Below, one piece after another: positions 43,961 through 55,944 of a stretch of 64,000 bases of DNA (within the stretch, counting starts at the first letter, position 1; every line of letters starts with the position of its first letter). Source of the stretch: Triticum aestivum (taxonomy: Eukaryota > Streptophyta > Magnoliopsida > Poales > Poaceae). Position numbers and translations under genes: made by a program. The stretch is from the NCBI RefSeq assembly GCF_018294505.1, contig NC_057801.1, positions 203,348,562 to 203,412,561 on the forward strand, written 5' to 3'. A model generated the notes under the pieces. It was given only the letters and a program-made list of their open reading frames with translations. It was not told where the DNA came from and did not search any database.

Positions 43961-46900
43961 TGTAATGCCCCGGATTCGATGCGCCAGGTGTCTGGCAGTT
44001 ATTCGCTGTCGTTGCCATGTCATTTGCTTGCGTGTTGCATTTTTCCATGTCATCATGTGCATTTCATTTTGCATACATGTTCGTCTCATGCATCCGAGCA
44101 TTTTCCCCGTTGTCCGTTTTGCAATCCGGCACTTCTATGTCCCCCGGCGTTCCCCTTTTGTCTCTCGTTGTGAGTGGGTGTTGAACTTTCTCGGAATGGA
44201 TCGATGTTTGCCAAGCGGCCTTGGTATAGCACCGGTAGACCGCCTGTCAAGTTTCGTGCTATTTGGAGGTTGTTTGATACTCCAACGGTTAACCGGGTAA
44301 CCGTAAAAGCCTCTTTTGTTTGCAGCCCAACACCCCTCCAAAGTGGCCCATTAACCCATCCAAACCCCCTCCATGCTCTCGGTCATTCGATCACGATCAC
44401 GTGGCCGAAAACCGCTCCTCATTTGGAGTCTCCTAGCTCCCTCTACCTATTTATAGACCCTCTCCCCCGAAATTCTCGGTCTAAACCCTAGCCTCCCTCT
44501 TCCTCGCGCCGCCGGACATGTCCATCCCGCGCGGGACATGTCCACCAGCCACCTCGCTCCGGCCAGTCCAGAGCCGCCATGTCATCGCCGCCGCCGCCCC
44601 AACCAACCGCAACGCGCCACCTCACCCCGCCGCCGTTCCTCCACCGCGCGGCCCGTGGGGCCCAGATCCGGACCGCGCGAGCCCGCGCGCCGCCACCGCC
44701 TGGCCCGACCGCTGCCCTCCTGCGCGTCGCCGGAACCCGCCACCAGTGCGCCTCCGTCGTCGTCCTCCTGCGCGCCGCCCCAACCCCGCCGCCGGCAGCC
44801 ATCCCCGCCGCCTCGCTCGGAGCTCCTCCGCTCCTCCGCCGTCCTCCGCGAGGCCAGGCTCCGCCGCCCTGCCCTTCTCTTCCTTCCTCTCTCTCTCTCT
44901 CCGTCTTACCCTCTCTCTCTCGCAGGGATCTCGCAGGATCTCGCCGCCGCTGCTCGGTTCTCGTCGCTGGAGCCCCTCCAGCCTCCTCCTGCGGCGGATC
45001 TGGCACAGCACCGGCCGGATCCTACAGCTCCGGCCTCCTCTTGGCCTCCCCAGCGCCGGACCTCGCCGGTGTCGCGCTGCGGCCGCCGCCCCTGCCTTCC
45101 CTCGATCCCCTCTGGATCGAGGAGGACGACATCTCCAGCGCCCCACGTGTAGGGATGGCAACGGGGCCCCATACCCGCCAAACCCGTGGGGATTTCATCT
45201 ATTAGGGGGTGGGGATGGGCGAAAAACAACCCCATGGGGATATTTATCAAACTAATTTATTTCCCATAGGGTACAACGGGGATGGGGACGATATCCTATT
45301 CCCCAGAGCCAATACCCATCGGGGACCCGGTTAGTAACCGTGATAGTGCGGTCAATGTTAAAATATTCACAAACAAACTTCCAAAAACAAAAAAGCTCTG
45401 AAAAAACCTTAGACCTATCTCACATCCTCACCTCAGCTACCAAGAAGTCAATACGACCAAGATAGGCATTAGCAAGACGAGGACAACACCAAGTATGTAT
45501 GTTGATCATAGGGTGTCATATTATGTATACGAGTATTTGTTTATGGGGATGGGGACCCTAATTGGGCCCCGTTCCCCAGTGGGGCATGGGTATGGGGAAA
45601 TTTCATCTCCAGTCATGTAAACTGGGATGGGGATGGGATGATAGGGAATAGATGGGGATGGGGATGTTGTAGGTATCCCCATAGGGGATTGTCCCCATTG
45701 CCATCCCTACCCGCGTGGGCCAACGCCTCCCTGTGGCCCATCTCCTCCGGCCCACTTCGTCCCCGCCGTCCTGGGACAGGCCCGTGGTGAGCCGCCCCCT
45801 ATCTCGCGCCTGGGCGTCTTTTAGCTTTTGGGCGCCCGCCTATTTTTTTTCCAGAAACTGCTTAGTTCCCGAATTATTTGCATTCTGGTGCCATGTTCAT
45901 CGCATCATAACTTGCTGCATGCTGCTCCGTTTCGTGCGTGTAATATGTCAAAATGTTCGTTGTGAGATGCTCTACATTTCATTCCATTGTGTCATGTTCA
46001 TTTGAGTTCATCTTGATGCCTGAATCATCATTGCAAGAGTGCTATCTAATGTTATCTGTTGTGTGTTAACAGAACATGCTCATTTGTCATTTTTGCCTTG
46101 TTTGATGTGTGCATCCTATGAGGTTGATGCCTACATGTGTTTTGAAATATGCCATGCCATATTTACAGTGGTGCAATCCATGTATTTTTGTGGGTCTTGT
46201 AGTGAGTGCATCGAGCTTGTTAAGTAGGGTACTTGTTGTTGCTGTTTTGCAAGGCTGATTCTGTTATATTTTGTTGCTATGTAAACCTGCTGCTACAAGT
46301 CATTCTATGCATAATCTGGAGATGTTCACTAAGGATGTTTTGTTATACATGTCTTGATCTATCCATTCATGCCCCTGGTTGCATTTATATCCTGCTGTAA
46401 CATGTTGTTATCTTGCCCTCAAAACTGCTAAATAATGTCGATGTCTGCCTGTTAACATTAAGTTCAATGTTGCCATGGTTGTTGCTAGTGATCCATGTAC
46501 CCTATGAACTTTTTCTTGCCATGCTTAGCTTCACAAACATGTCTTATTACTGTTGGTTACCTTGCCACACCATGTATTGCTCTGTGGTGAGTGGTTCAAG
46601 CTCACCAACATGCCTACTTATTGTTGTTCCTGCCATGTTTGAATCTGTCATATTATTTGCCATGTTTACGTGGGCGCCATCATATTTTCTGTGCCCTTTT
46701 GGCTCATGGTCAGTAAGGGACTTTTGTTATATGGTATTAGTAGATTCATGCCATGCCTTTGTTTGCCATGATAAGTTCCTGTGACATGTTGTTTGATAGC
46801 TCTAAACATTGCAACCTGATGTTATTTCTGCTAAGCCTGAAACTGTTATTATTTGCAATCTTTCCATGTCCTTTTGAGCAAGTTCTAGTGATTTCTGGAG

Positions 46901-49259
46901 ATAGCTCAGTGTTCATGTTTTGTCATGCTTTACCTGTACTTCATGCCCATGCCTTTTGTTATTATGTTGAGGTGTCTTAGCCTACTTTTTTGATGCTTGC
47001 TAGATGTCTAGTTGCTGTTATGGACAGATTGTTGTTATGACTTGTAGAGTGTATGTGTTGATCCGTTGCTCCGTTTTGAGTGTGCTTTATACGAAACTTG
47101 CTTGATTTTGCATGTAGTTTCATATTATCATGTCGCATTCTTGCTTTGAGGTGTTTGCTTGATGTTTGGATGCATTTTGCATCAATGTCATGCTTAACTT
47201 GTTTTACTCATATCTTCTAGGCCGTAGCTCCGAACTAAATGAACTTTATATGTAACTTGACTAGAATTTCGTGTAGATCATCTTGGTGCATCTTAACTTG
47301 CTGTTTAACAACTTGAACATAAGGTTTATTCAGTTCTGGAACAATTTCCAAATATGCATATGAGGACTTACCGGAATTGTTATATGTTGTTTCCGGCCTC
47401 ATTTAAACTTGCCTTGATGTGTTGCTCTTGTTTGCATCATCTCTTGCCATGAGTAGCTTCATGTAGCTTTGTCATGCATCATGCTTGTTGTGCATCATGT
47501 CTTGTCTATGTGTGGTGTGTTTACCATGTTGTGTGCTTCTTCTCGATAGTTCCCGTTTTCGTTGCGATTGTGAGGATCTGTTCGTCTACGCTTGGTTCGT
47601 CTTCGTGGCTTCATCTTCTTCATGGACTCGTTCTTATTCCTAGCGGGATTTCAGGCAAGATGACCGCTACCCTGGATCTCACTACTATCATTGCTATGCT
47701 AGTTTTTTCGTTCTATCGCTATGCTGCGCTTCCTATCACCTGTTCTTCAAGCCTCCCCAAATTGCCATGAACCTCTAACGTTTGACACCATTCCTAGCAA
47801 ACCATTGCTTGGCTATGTTACCGCTTTGCTCAGCCCCTCTTATAGCATTGTTAGTTGCAGGTGAAGTTGAAGATTGCTCCATGGTGGACAGGGTTATATT
47901 GGGATATCACAATATCTCTTATTTAATTAATGCATCTATATACTTAGTAAAGGGTGGAAGGCTCGGCCTTATGCCTGGTGTTTTGTTCCACTCTTGCCGC
48001 CCTAGTTTCTGTCATACCGGTGTTATGTTCCCGGATTTTGCGTTCCTTACGCGGTCGGGTGATTTATGGGACCCCCTTGACAGTTCGCTTGGAATAAAAC
48101 TCCTCCAGCAAGGCCCGACCTTGGTTTTACCATTTGCTTCACCACCACCTACTTTTCCCTTGGGAGTCGCTCTCTCGAGGGACATCTTTATTTTACCCCC
48201 CCCCCCCCCCCCGGGCGAGTGCTTCTCCAAGTGCTGGTCCAAACCGAGCAATGTCCGGCGCCCCCTGGGCAACCAGGGTCTATGCCAACCCGACGTCTGG
48301 CTCATCCGGTGTGCCCTAAGAACGAGATATGTGAAGCTCCTACCGGGATTTGTCGGCACAGCGGGCGGTCTTGCTGGTCTTGTTTTACCATTGTCGAAAT
48401 GTCTTGTAAACCGGGATTCCGAGATTGATCGGGTCTTCCTGGGATAAGGAATATCCTTCGTTGATCGCGAGAGTTTATCATGGGCTAAGTTGGGATACCC
48501 CTGCAGGGTATTACCTTTCGAAAGTCGTGCCCGCGGTTATGTGGCAGATGGGAATTTGTTAATGTCCGGTTGTAGATAACTTGACACCAGATCCAAATTA
48601 AAATGCATCAACCGCGTGTGTAGCCGTGATGGTCTCTTCTCGGCGGAGTCCGGGAAGTGAACACTGTTTCTGTGTTATGGTTGACGTAAGTAGGAGCTCA
48701 GGATCACTTCTTGATCATTACTAGTTGACGATCGTTCCTTTGTTTCTCTTCTCGCTCTCATTTGCGTATGTTAGCCACCATATAATGCTTAGTCGCTGCT
48801 ACAACCTCACCACTTTACCCCTTCCTTTCCCTTTAAGCTTTGCTAGTCTTGATACCCATGGTAATGGGATTGCTAAGTCCTCGTGGCTCACAGATTACTA
48901 CAACAACAGTTGCAGGTACAGGTTATGTGATGATCTTGACGCGAGAGCGATGTTTGCTTGCTTGGAGTTCTTCTTCTGCTTCTTCTTCGATTAGGGAATA
49001 GGTTCCAGGTCAGCAGCCTGGGCTAGCAGGGTGGATGTCGTTCGAGTTTCTGTTTGTGTTTCATCCATAGTCAGATGGTGCTCTTATGTAAGATGATGTT
49101 GTATTCGTGTGGCATTGTATGCCTTTTGTTTGTATCCCCATCTATTATGTAATGTTGATGTAATGATATCCACCTTGCAAAAGCGTCTTCAAGATGCGCT
49201 TCTATCCTTGGTGGGACCTTCGAGTTCCTTTAGGATAGGGTCGCATCTTGGGCGTGACA
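43961..49259 (+). repeat. Element E 3' LTR with hAT insertion
   Basis: This is 5299 bp, colinear with the 5' LTR apart from substitutions and the 45142-45709 insertion. The C-run near 48196 is longer than in the 5' copy. ORFs through 44488-45255 are GC-block shadows of the LTR. No gene. Confidence 0.9.
45150..45709. mobile_element. Non-autonomous hAT element (MITE)
   Basis: This 560-bp element is bounded by the perfect inverted ends TAGGGATGGCAA…TTGCCATCCCTA. An 8-bp duplication flanks it: CCCACGTG (45142-45149) and CCCGCGTG (45710-45717), differing by one CpG-type transition. The 5' LTR of E shows the empty site CCCCGCGTGGGCC. The 8-bp duplication and TAGGGATG ends, similar to Ac, fit the hAT superfamily. 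It encodes no transposase. The interior is rich in GGGGATGGGG on both strands. Confidence 0.9.
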
Positions 49260-50300
49260 CTAGTGTTGAAGAAAACCAAGCAGTGGCGCATGTGCACTGA
49301 CTACACCAGCCTCAACAAAAGCCTGCCCCAAAGATCCCTTTGCTCTGCCAAGGATTGATCAAGTGATAGACTCCACAGCCGGATGCAAGCTGTTGAGTTT
49401 TTTGGATGCATACTCGGGGTATCACCAGATAAAGCTGAACCCGGCCGACTGGCTGAAGACCGCCTTCATCACGCCATTCTGAGCCTTCTGCTACCTGACC
49501 ATGACGTTCGGCTTGAGAAACGTCGGCGCCACGTTTCAGCGTTGCACGCAGAAGTGTCTCCTCAAGCAACTCGGCAGAAATGCCCATGTATATGTGGATG
49601 ATGTGGTGGTGAAGACGGAGAAGCGTGGCACGCTGCTAGAAGACCTCAAGGAGACTTTTGAGAATTTGCGCTGATTCCAGATCAAGATCAACCCGGAGAA
49701 ATGTGTCTTTGGAGTACCAGCCGACCAGCTCCTTGGCTTTCTGGTCTCAGAGCGTGGCATAGAGTGCAACCCGGTGAAGATCAAGGCCATTGAGAAGATG
49801 GTGGTGCCCACCCGACTACTGGACGTGCAGAAGTTCACCGGCTCCCTGGCATCAATTAGCCATTTCATCAGTCGGCTGGGCGAGAAGGCTCTCCCTCTGT
49901 ACCAACTTATGAAGAAGACCACTTTTTTGAGTGGAACTACAAGGCGGACGAAGCCTTCTCCCAGCTCAAGAAGGTGTTGGCAACTCCGCCTGTTCTGGCA
50001 GCTCCGACTGAGAAGGAGCCCATGCTCCTCTACATTGCTGCCACCAGTCGGGTCGTCAGCACAGTCATTGTGGTGGAGCGCAAGGAGGAAGGCAGAGCAT
50101 TGCCGGTCCAGAGACCGGTATATTACTTAAGTGAAGTACTGTTCGCCTCCAAGCAAAACTACCCGCATTATCAGAAGATGTGCTATGGCGTGCACTTTGC
50201 CGCCAAGAAGCTGAAGCCCTACTTTCAAGAGCACCCAGTAATAGTCGTCTGCATGGCTCCACTTGCTGAGATCCTGGGAAGCCGGGATGCTTCTGGCTGA
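49260..50300 (+). pseudogene. Gypsy reverse transcriptase and RNase H, fragmented
   Basis: This resumes D after LARD E. VLKKTKQWRMCTDYTSLNKS is the RT region with the R-x-C-x-D-Y motif. A one-base slip near 49325 changes frame. The next frame holds LLSFLDAYSGYHQIKLNP, MTFGLRNVGATFQR and the catalytic box YVDD (49591-49602). Stops occur within it (near 49481 and 49672), then KCVFGV…LLGFLVSERGIE. A further shift near 49925 leads to the connected RNase H part (VYYLSEVLFASKQNYPHYQKM, 49974-50300), whose frame ends at TGA 50298. It would copy the RNA into DNA; it is dead. Confidence 0.8.
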
Positions 50301-51173
50301 GTGGCCAAGTGGGCCATCGATCTGGCACCTTACACCATCTACTACCAGCCTCGCACCGCCATCAACTCGCAAGTGTTGGCCGACATCCTCGTCGACTGGG
50401 CCGAGACCCAGTACCTACCACTGGCACCAGACTCCACCCATTGGCGGATGCATTTCGATGGCACGAAGATGCGCACCGGTCTGGGAGCTGGCATCGTCCT
50501 CACTTCTCCCAAAGGTGACAAGCTCAAATATGTGTTGCCAGTCCATTTTACCGCCTCCAACAACGTAGCAGAATATGTGGGACTCATACACGGACTCCGG
50601 CTTGCCAAGGAACTCGGCATTCGCCGGATCTTGTGCTATGGTGACTCTGACTTAGTGGTCCAGCAGTCGTCAGGCGACTGGGACGCCAAGGATGCAAATA
50701 TGGCAAGCTACCGCTTCCTCGTGCAACAACTAAGTGGATACTTTGACGGGTGCGAGTTTCTCCATGTGCGAAGAAATGACAATGAACAAGCCGATGCCTT
50801 GGCACGGATTGGCTCCACCCGACAAGCAATACCAGCCGGCGTCGCCCTACGCCGCCTTCTCAAGCCGTCTGTCAAGCCGTCCCTAGAATCCGACTTGAGG
50901 GTCCTAGAAGCCGGCACAGGGACTTCGGCAGTCGGCCCGGGGACTGCTGCATTCGCACCCAGCTCGAGGACTCCAGAGCCCGGCCCGGGGACTTCAGCAG
51001 TTGACCCGGGGACTCCGACAACCCAGCAGGCGGAAGCAATTGCCAACCCGGCACCTCCCGGCCCAACCACCCTCATACAAGTTACAATTGTGGCAGCAGA
51101 AAAAAATAGCAGCACCATCCTGGGCTCAGCCAATCGTCAAATTTCTGGTGAACAAAGAACTGCCGACAGATGA
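50301..51173 (+). pseudogene. Second RNase H-like domain (aRNH) and linker
   Basis: This 290-codon frame has MHFDGTKMRTGLGAGIV, VHFTASNNVAEYVGLIHGL, CYGDSDLVVQQSSGDW and HVRRNDNEQADALARIG. These are the D, E, D and final Asp-region motifs of an RNase H1-fold domain distinct from the RNase H joined to RT. Such an additional domain between RNase H and integrase marks the Tat lineage. It is the best-preserved catalytic domain in element D. A Pro/Gly/Thr-rich linker with repeats of the type PGTSAV/PGTAAF follows at about 50910-51060. The frame shifts near 51100 into the integrase frame. Confidence 0.75.
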
Positions 51174-51788
51174 GATCTCAGTCAGGCAGGTGCAACAGCG
51201 AGCAGCAGCATACACCATAGTCATCAGAGAGTTGGTTCGGCGCAGTGTCGCTGGTCTGTATCAGCGCTGTGTGGAGCCGGACCAGGGCCAAGCAATCCTC
51301 AGAGATATTCACCAGGGTGAATGTGGCCACCACACGTCCTCAAGAGCACTTGTTGCCAAAGCCTTTCGCCATGGTTTGTTCTGGCCGACTGCTCTCAAAG
51401 AGGCCAAAGAGTTGGTCCAGAAGTGCCAAGGGAGCAAGAGATTCCGATCCAAGCCTCATTTGCCAGCTTCTGCACTCAAGACTATTCCCATTGCTTGGCC
51501 ATTTGCTGTTTGTGGTTTGGATATGGTGGGCCCATTCAAGACAGCCCGTGGCGGCATGACTCATCTGCTTATCGTTGTGGACAAGTTCACCAAGTGGATA
51601 GAGGCCAGGCCAATCAAGAAGCTGAATGGGCCGGCTGACGTGACCTTCATCGCCGACATCACCACTCGGTACGGCATACCACATAGCATCATCACCGACA
51701 ATGGCACAAACTTTGCCAAAGGAGCCTTGGCTCGTTTCTGCGCGACACAGGGCATCCGACTAGACTTAGCGGCCGTTGCCCACCCGTA
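51001..51788 (+). pseudogene. Gypsy integrase, N-terminal and core part
   Basis: The zinc-finger part reads HQGECGHHTSSRALVAKAFRHG…KCQGSKRF: the His ligands are present, but the second Cys of the C-x2-C pair is Ser. The core follows: FAVCGLDMVGPF holds the first catalytic Asp (near 51519) and IITDNGTNF the second (near 51695). The frame ends within AVAHP where element F is inserted. The catalytic Glu lies beyond F at about 55960. It would insert the DNA copy into the genome. Confidence 0.8.
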
Positions 51789-52334
51789 GTTAATGTCAGG
51801 ACCGGATTTTTGGGATATCATTTCCCGGAAAATGACCCTTGTGCTCACCAGCCCCAGGATTACTGTTAGCTGATGAGGCACCAACTTGATACAGAAATTC
51901 CAAGCAAAATACAAAATGTGTAGTACAAGACCATTCTGGCCTATGAGTACATCAAATGGTTTCTAGTGGCTGATGGCGGAAGCAGTTTGTGGTCTTTCAG
52001 CGTCTATGGGACTCCATTACCCACAGGAACAGCTGACCAGGTTAACTCCTATCTTCGCGGGGTTGTCGCCACCATTGCATGGGTTCTGGGGCTGACATCG
52101 CAATGCTCCTCTCCAAGCAAGAAATCTGGCCAAGATAATAGCCAGGGACAAGCCAGTGAGTACTTTGAATGTACTCGCAAACATTATGAACACAGGTGTA
52201 ATATAACAAACGATAATCATGCTCTGAAATATTCTATGATCACAACGTCAGTCATAAAAAAATCCCTGATGCATGCAAGCAGGGTATTTATATACAACAT
52301 GGATATGCAATAACCGAGTAGTCATAAAGTGCAC

Positions 52335-52620
52335 CGATCGGGTGTCTGAAGCGACGCCTCGAAGGGATAGTATATAACAAGCATGCCTCAGTCGGGTGTC
52401 TGAGCGACACCACATAAAGGGCTTATAAATAATGGAAATAACAAGCAAGCCACAGTCGGGCATCTCAGCGACACCACATAAAGGGCTTATAAAGTACGTA
52501 AATATCAAACATGCCACAGTCGGGCGTCTGTGCAACACCACAAAAAGGGCTTATAAATAATTTGAATGACAAGCAGGCCACAGTCGAGCGTCTGAGCGAC
52601 ACCACATAAAGGGCTTATAA
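52335..52620. repeat. 64-bp tandem repeat array in element F
   Basis: Units contain CAGTCGGG(T/C)GTCTGAGCGACACC and CATAAAGGGCTTATAA. The word AAGGG recurs at 52417, 52481, 52545 and 52609, a constant 64-bp step; a diverged unit precedes at 52362. The GGGCTTATAA word occurs in four units. No coding frame spans it. Confidence 0.85.
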
Positions 52621-54498
52621 GAGAATAATCACTATGAATATCCAGGAGGTAGGACCATCCCAGGGATACTCAATAATTCAAATAATATAAAGGGTTAGTC
52701 CATAATAATAATAATAACCATAATCATCACGAGTCACAAGTCATAGTCCATGTTCTGGTTTAGCAGTTTTTCCTCCGAAGACCGACACTAAGACCGACAC
52801 TTAACCCAACCCAGACTATAGTCCTTAACCATGGACACGACTATTCGAATAGATATAATCTCTACAGAGGGTGTAGTCTTTACCCACGAGTAACGGATTC
52901 CTTCAGTCCATCTGGACTAATTCCGTCTATGGTCTTTTAATTGAAAACACACCTGACTCGCACACACCAGCTTAGATTACCGGTGTCTGGAATCATCCAC
53001 GACACATGTCAAGCAAAACTCTAAGTGGGGAGGCTACAACCTCGATTAGCATGGGATCAAATTTATACCGCGCGCTACTAAGGGGTGCCCCCCTCTCGGT
53101 CCCAACTGGAAACACCCATGCCCCCGGACCAGGTGGCCTGCCTACCGGATGCATCTGGTATCTTCCACCGTGGCCTCTCTGTACGGTGTGTGCCAAGAAA
53201 GGGGTTGACAACTTACTGAACCGTACCCTACCTACTGCAGGGACAAGTGGTAGTACGAAACAAGTATGGGGGTTACTAGAACAAGACTCGATCTATGGTC
53301 GACTCAGGAGGTTTAAGTATTCCCTGCATGATTAGCATAACAAATATATTTCATCCAATAGACAGAATCACCACTCATCATACCACATCATGCCATACCG
53401 GACACACACGTCTCGACGAGGAACTAGGGACAAGCTCAGGTCTACCCAAGACAGAGACTTTCCTGGCTCCCTTCCGGCAGGCACAAAAAGCATACGAGGT
53501 TGATCACTATCACAAGCATGTCCATTTCCAACAGCAAAAATCTTCATTTTTGCACTCATGCGTATGGTGGTATCATCACCTAAAATATCAAATGTTCCAT
53601 GTCAAAGTGGTGTGGTAACCGTATCAAACAACACAAGAAAATTTTATGCCAGGGTTCAGAATGCTTGCCTTCAAGAGTATGCATGTGGGGGTTGTATTTT
53701 GAAAGTTGCCTTCTTCAAAATCCTATTTTTGAAAATATTCAAATTAACACAAAGCTTCAAAACAGTACAAAAAAGTTGTCTAAATTTTTTTCAAATAAAT
53801 ACGAAAATAAACTAGACAAAATTTGAGGGATGTAGGAAAAAGAATCAACTCATTCGGAGTTTTATTTTAAAAGATATGTCCAGTCAAAGTTCTGATTTTT
53901 AAATAAAACAGAAAAGAGAAAAACGTTTTGAAATAAATACACGTCGAAGGCATACTCTGGGATTACGCCTCCACTTACGCCAGCGTGGACCGGCGCTGGG
54001 TCACTGACAGTGGGTCCAGTGGGCCCACTGGTCAGGTTTGATCGGTCGCCCCCGCCTCCTTCCTCCTCTGGCCGAACAGAGGCGGGGCTCCGGCGATCGA
54101 CGCCGGCGAACGGCGGCTCCTCGCGGGCTCTAGAGGGCAGGGATGGATCCGCCAGTCTCGGGCGGTCCTCCCGGTGGTTGCTAGGTTGGTGGGGGTGGAG
54201 GGAGTCGCCAGCGGCGAGCTTCGCGGCGGAGGTGGCTTCGGGGGGATTTGGGGGTCCGCACTACGGTGGCTCCCCGTCGAAGCTGAGGGTCTGGGCGGCT
54301 CCGCAAGATCGAGGGGAAGAGGACGGTGGCTTGGATGGACGGGGGAGGCTCTAGGTGCGACGAGCGGGACCGGAACATGGCGGCGGCCAGAGAGGCCGGA
54401 GACGAGGAAGAAGACCTTCCCTGGTCGATTGCCGGCTATGGGAGTGCTAGGTGGGGTGGCTTGAGGTCGCCTGAGGGACTGGACGGACTTGGGGCACC

Positions 54499-54505
54499 TT
54501 ATATA
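54499..54505 (-). promoter_or_regulatory. LTR TATA box of element F
   Basis: Plus CACCTTATATAGGC reads GCCTATATAAGGTG on the minus strand. A GC-rich block lies downstream in that orientation. Confidence 0.5.
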
Positions 54506-55944
54506 GGCGGTCGAGGTCGGTTCCGACAGCGGCCGTGGATAAGAACGGTGAACCACCGTTCTGTAGCCAGGGGCGCATGGCGATGGTTGGCAGGGTCGGG
54601 TAGGGTGAGCGGATGAGCTTGAGCGGCTCCAGGCGCGAGCTGGCGCGCTAGAGTGGCTCGGACGGTGCCGTCCATGGCAGAGACTGCTACGGCCGCCCGC
54701 TCGCTGCCATGGCCGACCTGACGACGGCACTGTAGGGCGCCAGGGGGGCTTGGATGGTTCTGGCGAGCGGATGAGGACGGGCGTGGCTCTGCGGGCGAGC
54801 AAAGGCCAGGGCGCGGGGCGAGCGAACGCGGCGGCTCGATTGCACGCGCGCGTGCAATACGTGCGCTCTGGGCACGCCCAAAGCACGCACGCCAGGCGTT
54901 CGGCAAAGTGCCAACACTTTCCAGGAGGCTCCAAACCACATGAGGGTTAGCAGGGTGGGGCTATAGGCTAGGGCAGAGCCATTAGACATGATGGTTAGGC
55001 AAAGCAAGCAGGTCCAATGTACAAACCAGAAACTATGTCAAAACTGACCATGCCCATAAGGTGTTTGACAAAATGCCAAGGGCATCTAGGTAACTCTTGG
55101 GGTGGCCAAAAACTCCAGATCCTAGTCACTTTAGATGTAGGTGATGGTGGCAAGGTTAGTTGGTCAAGACTAGAAACCTGATGGTGCAAGTTTTTGAGAA
55201 AATCATTTCTGGACAGAAAGTAAAGGCTATCATTGCATGCACCAAATATACTCCAATGGGTCCACTCTCCTGTACTTAAGGGTTTTGTATGGTGGTTAAT
55301 AAGCAGGAGAAAGATCATGGGCATTAGAGCAACAAAAATTAGAGTTGCTGTAGAAAAAGCCAAACTGGACCAGAGAGCAAAAGAGGATGTTTTGCTCAAA
55401 ATTTTCAAATAACACCAGTGGGTTTTTGCATAAAGTTCAATAATATACTCCTACTAACATCCCCTAATTTTGGTGGAAGTTTTAAAGGAATATTTAAATA
55501 GGTTGTAGTGCAAAAGTGCAATTGGACCAGATTTAAAAACTTGTGGTAAAACTCAAAATCTCCAAATGACTAAAGGATATTTTTGCATAAAAGTGATTTA
55601 GGGACATCATATGTCATCCCCAAATTTTTGTGGGATTTTCAAATGAATTTATCAAAGAGTTGCAGTGCAAATGGGACCCTAAAGCTTATGAAAAACCATT
55701 TTAGAGAAATAAAGCTCAGAAAAATAATAATTATATAAATAATCCCACTGATAAAAGAAATGTTTTATTGAGAGAGTATACAAGTCCAATCAAAATTTTG
55801 GGAAGTTTTTAGTTGGGGCAAAAACTCCACAATATCAAAGAAAAGAGAGGTTCTGAAATCAAAAGATAAACCCAGAAAATAAAATTTTAATTTCCTGGCA
55901 AAATTTTAATAAACAAAACATGGTTCAATTTTTGGGGTGTTACA

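Larger units (their letters stand above)
36718..49259 (+). mobile_element. Element E: Sukkula LARD, plus strand
   Basis: This is a complete LARD of 12,542 bp inserted in D's RT with target duplication CTAGT (36713-36717 and 49260-49264). LTRs are 4728 bp (36718-41445) and 5299 bp (43961-49259); the second contains a 568-bp hAT insertion with duplication, so the two are otherwise equal to within about 3 bp. The LTR terminus, …TCGCATCTTGGGCGTGACA, is the sequence I recognise as the Sukkula LTR marker-primer site. Primer site TGGTATCAGAGC at 41449, polypurine tract before 43961, no Gag or Pol motif. It is the plus-strand counterpart of element B. Confidence 0.9.
51794..55944 (-). mobile_element. 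Element F: long solo LTR in integrase of D
   Basis: This 4151-bp sequence begins TGTCAGGACC and ends GTGTTACA (plus strand). Flanks are GTTAA (51789-51793) and GTCAA (55945-55949), a 5-bp duplication with one C-to-T change; the codon before also reads TAG where the usual integrase has CAG. On the minus strand it starts TGTAACACCCC, has a TATA box at 54499-54505, a GC-rich block, and a GTAAGT donor at 53978. No primer site, internal domain or second LTR is seen, so it looks like a solo LTR of a long-LTR gypsy family. ORFs at 54032-54934 are GC-driven. Confidence 0.75.

Noticed and set aside
49383..49601. Open frame overlapping the RT YVDD region
   Set aside because: It is in a different frame from the RT motifs; the YVDD frame is the real, broken one.
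52335..52620. Regular repeats resembling a CRISPR array
   Set aside because: The units are contiguous tandem repeats without unique spacers, in plant retrotransposon DNA.
54032..54934. 300-aa minus-strand ORF in element F
   Set aside because: It lies in the GC-rich block of the LTR and crosses the TATA box region; composition is Pro/Ser/Arg-rich with no motif.
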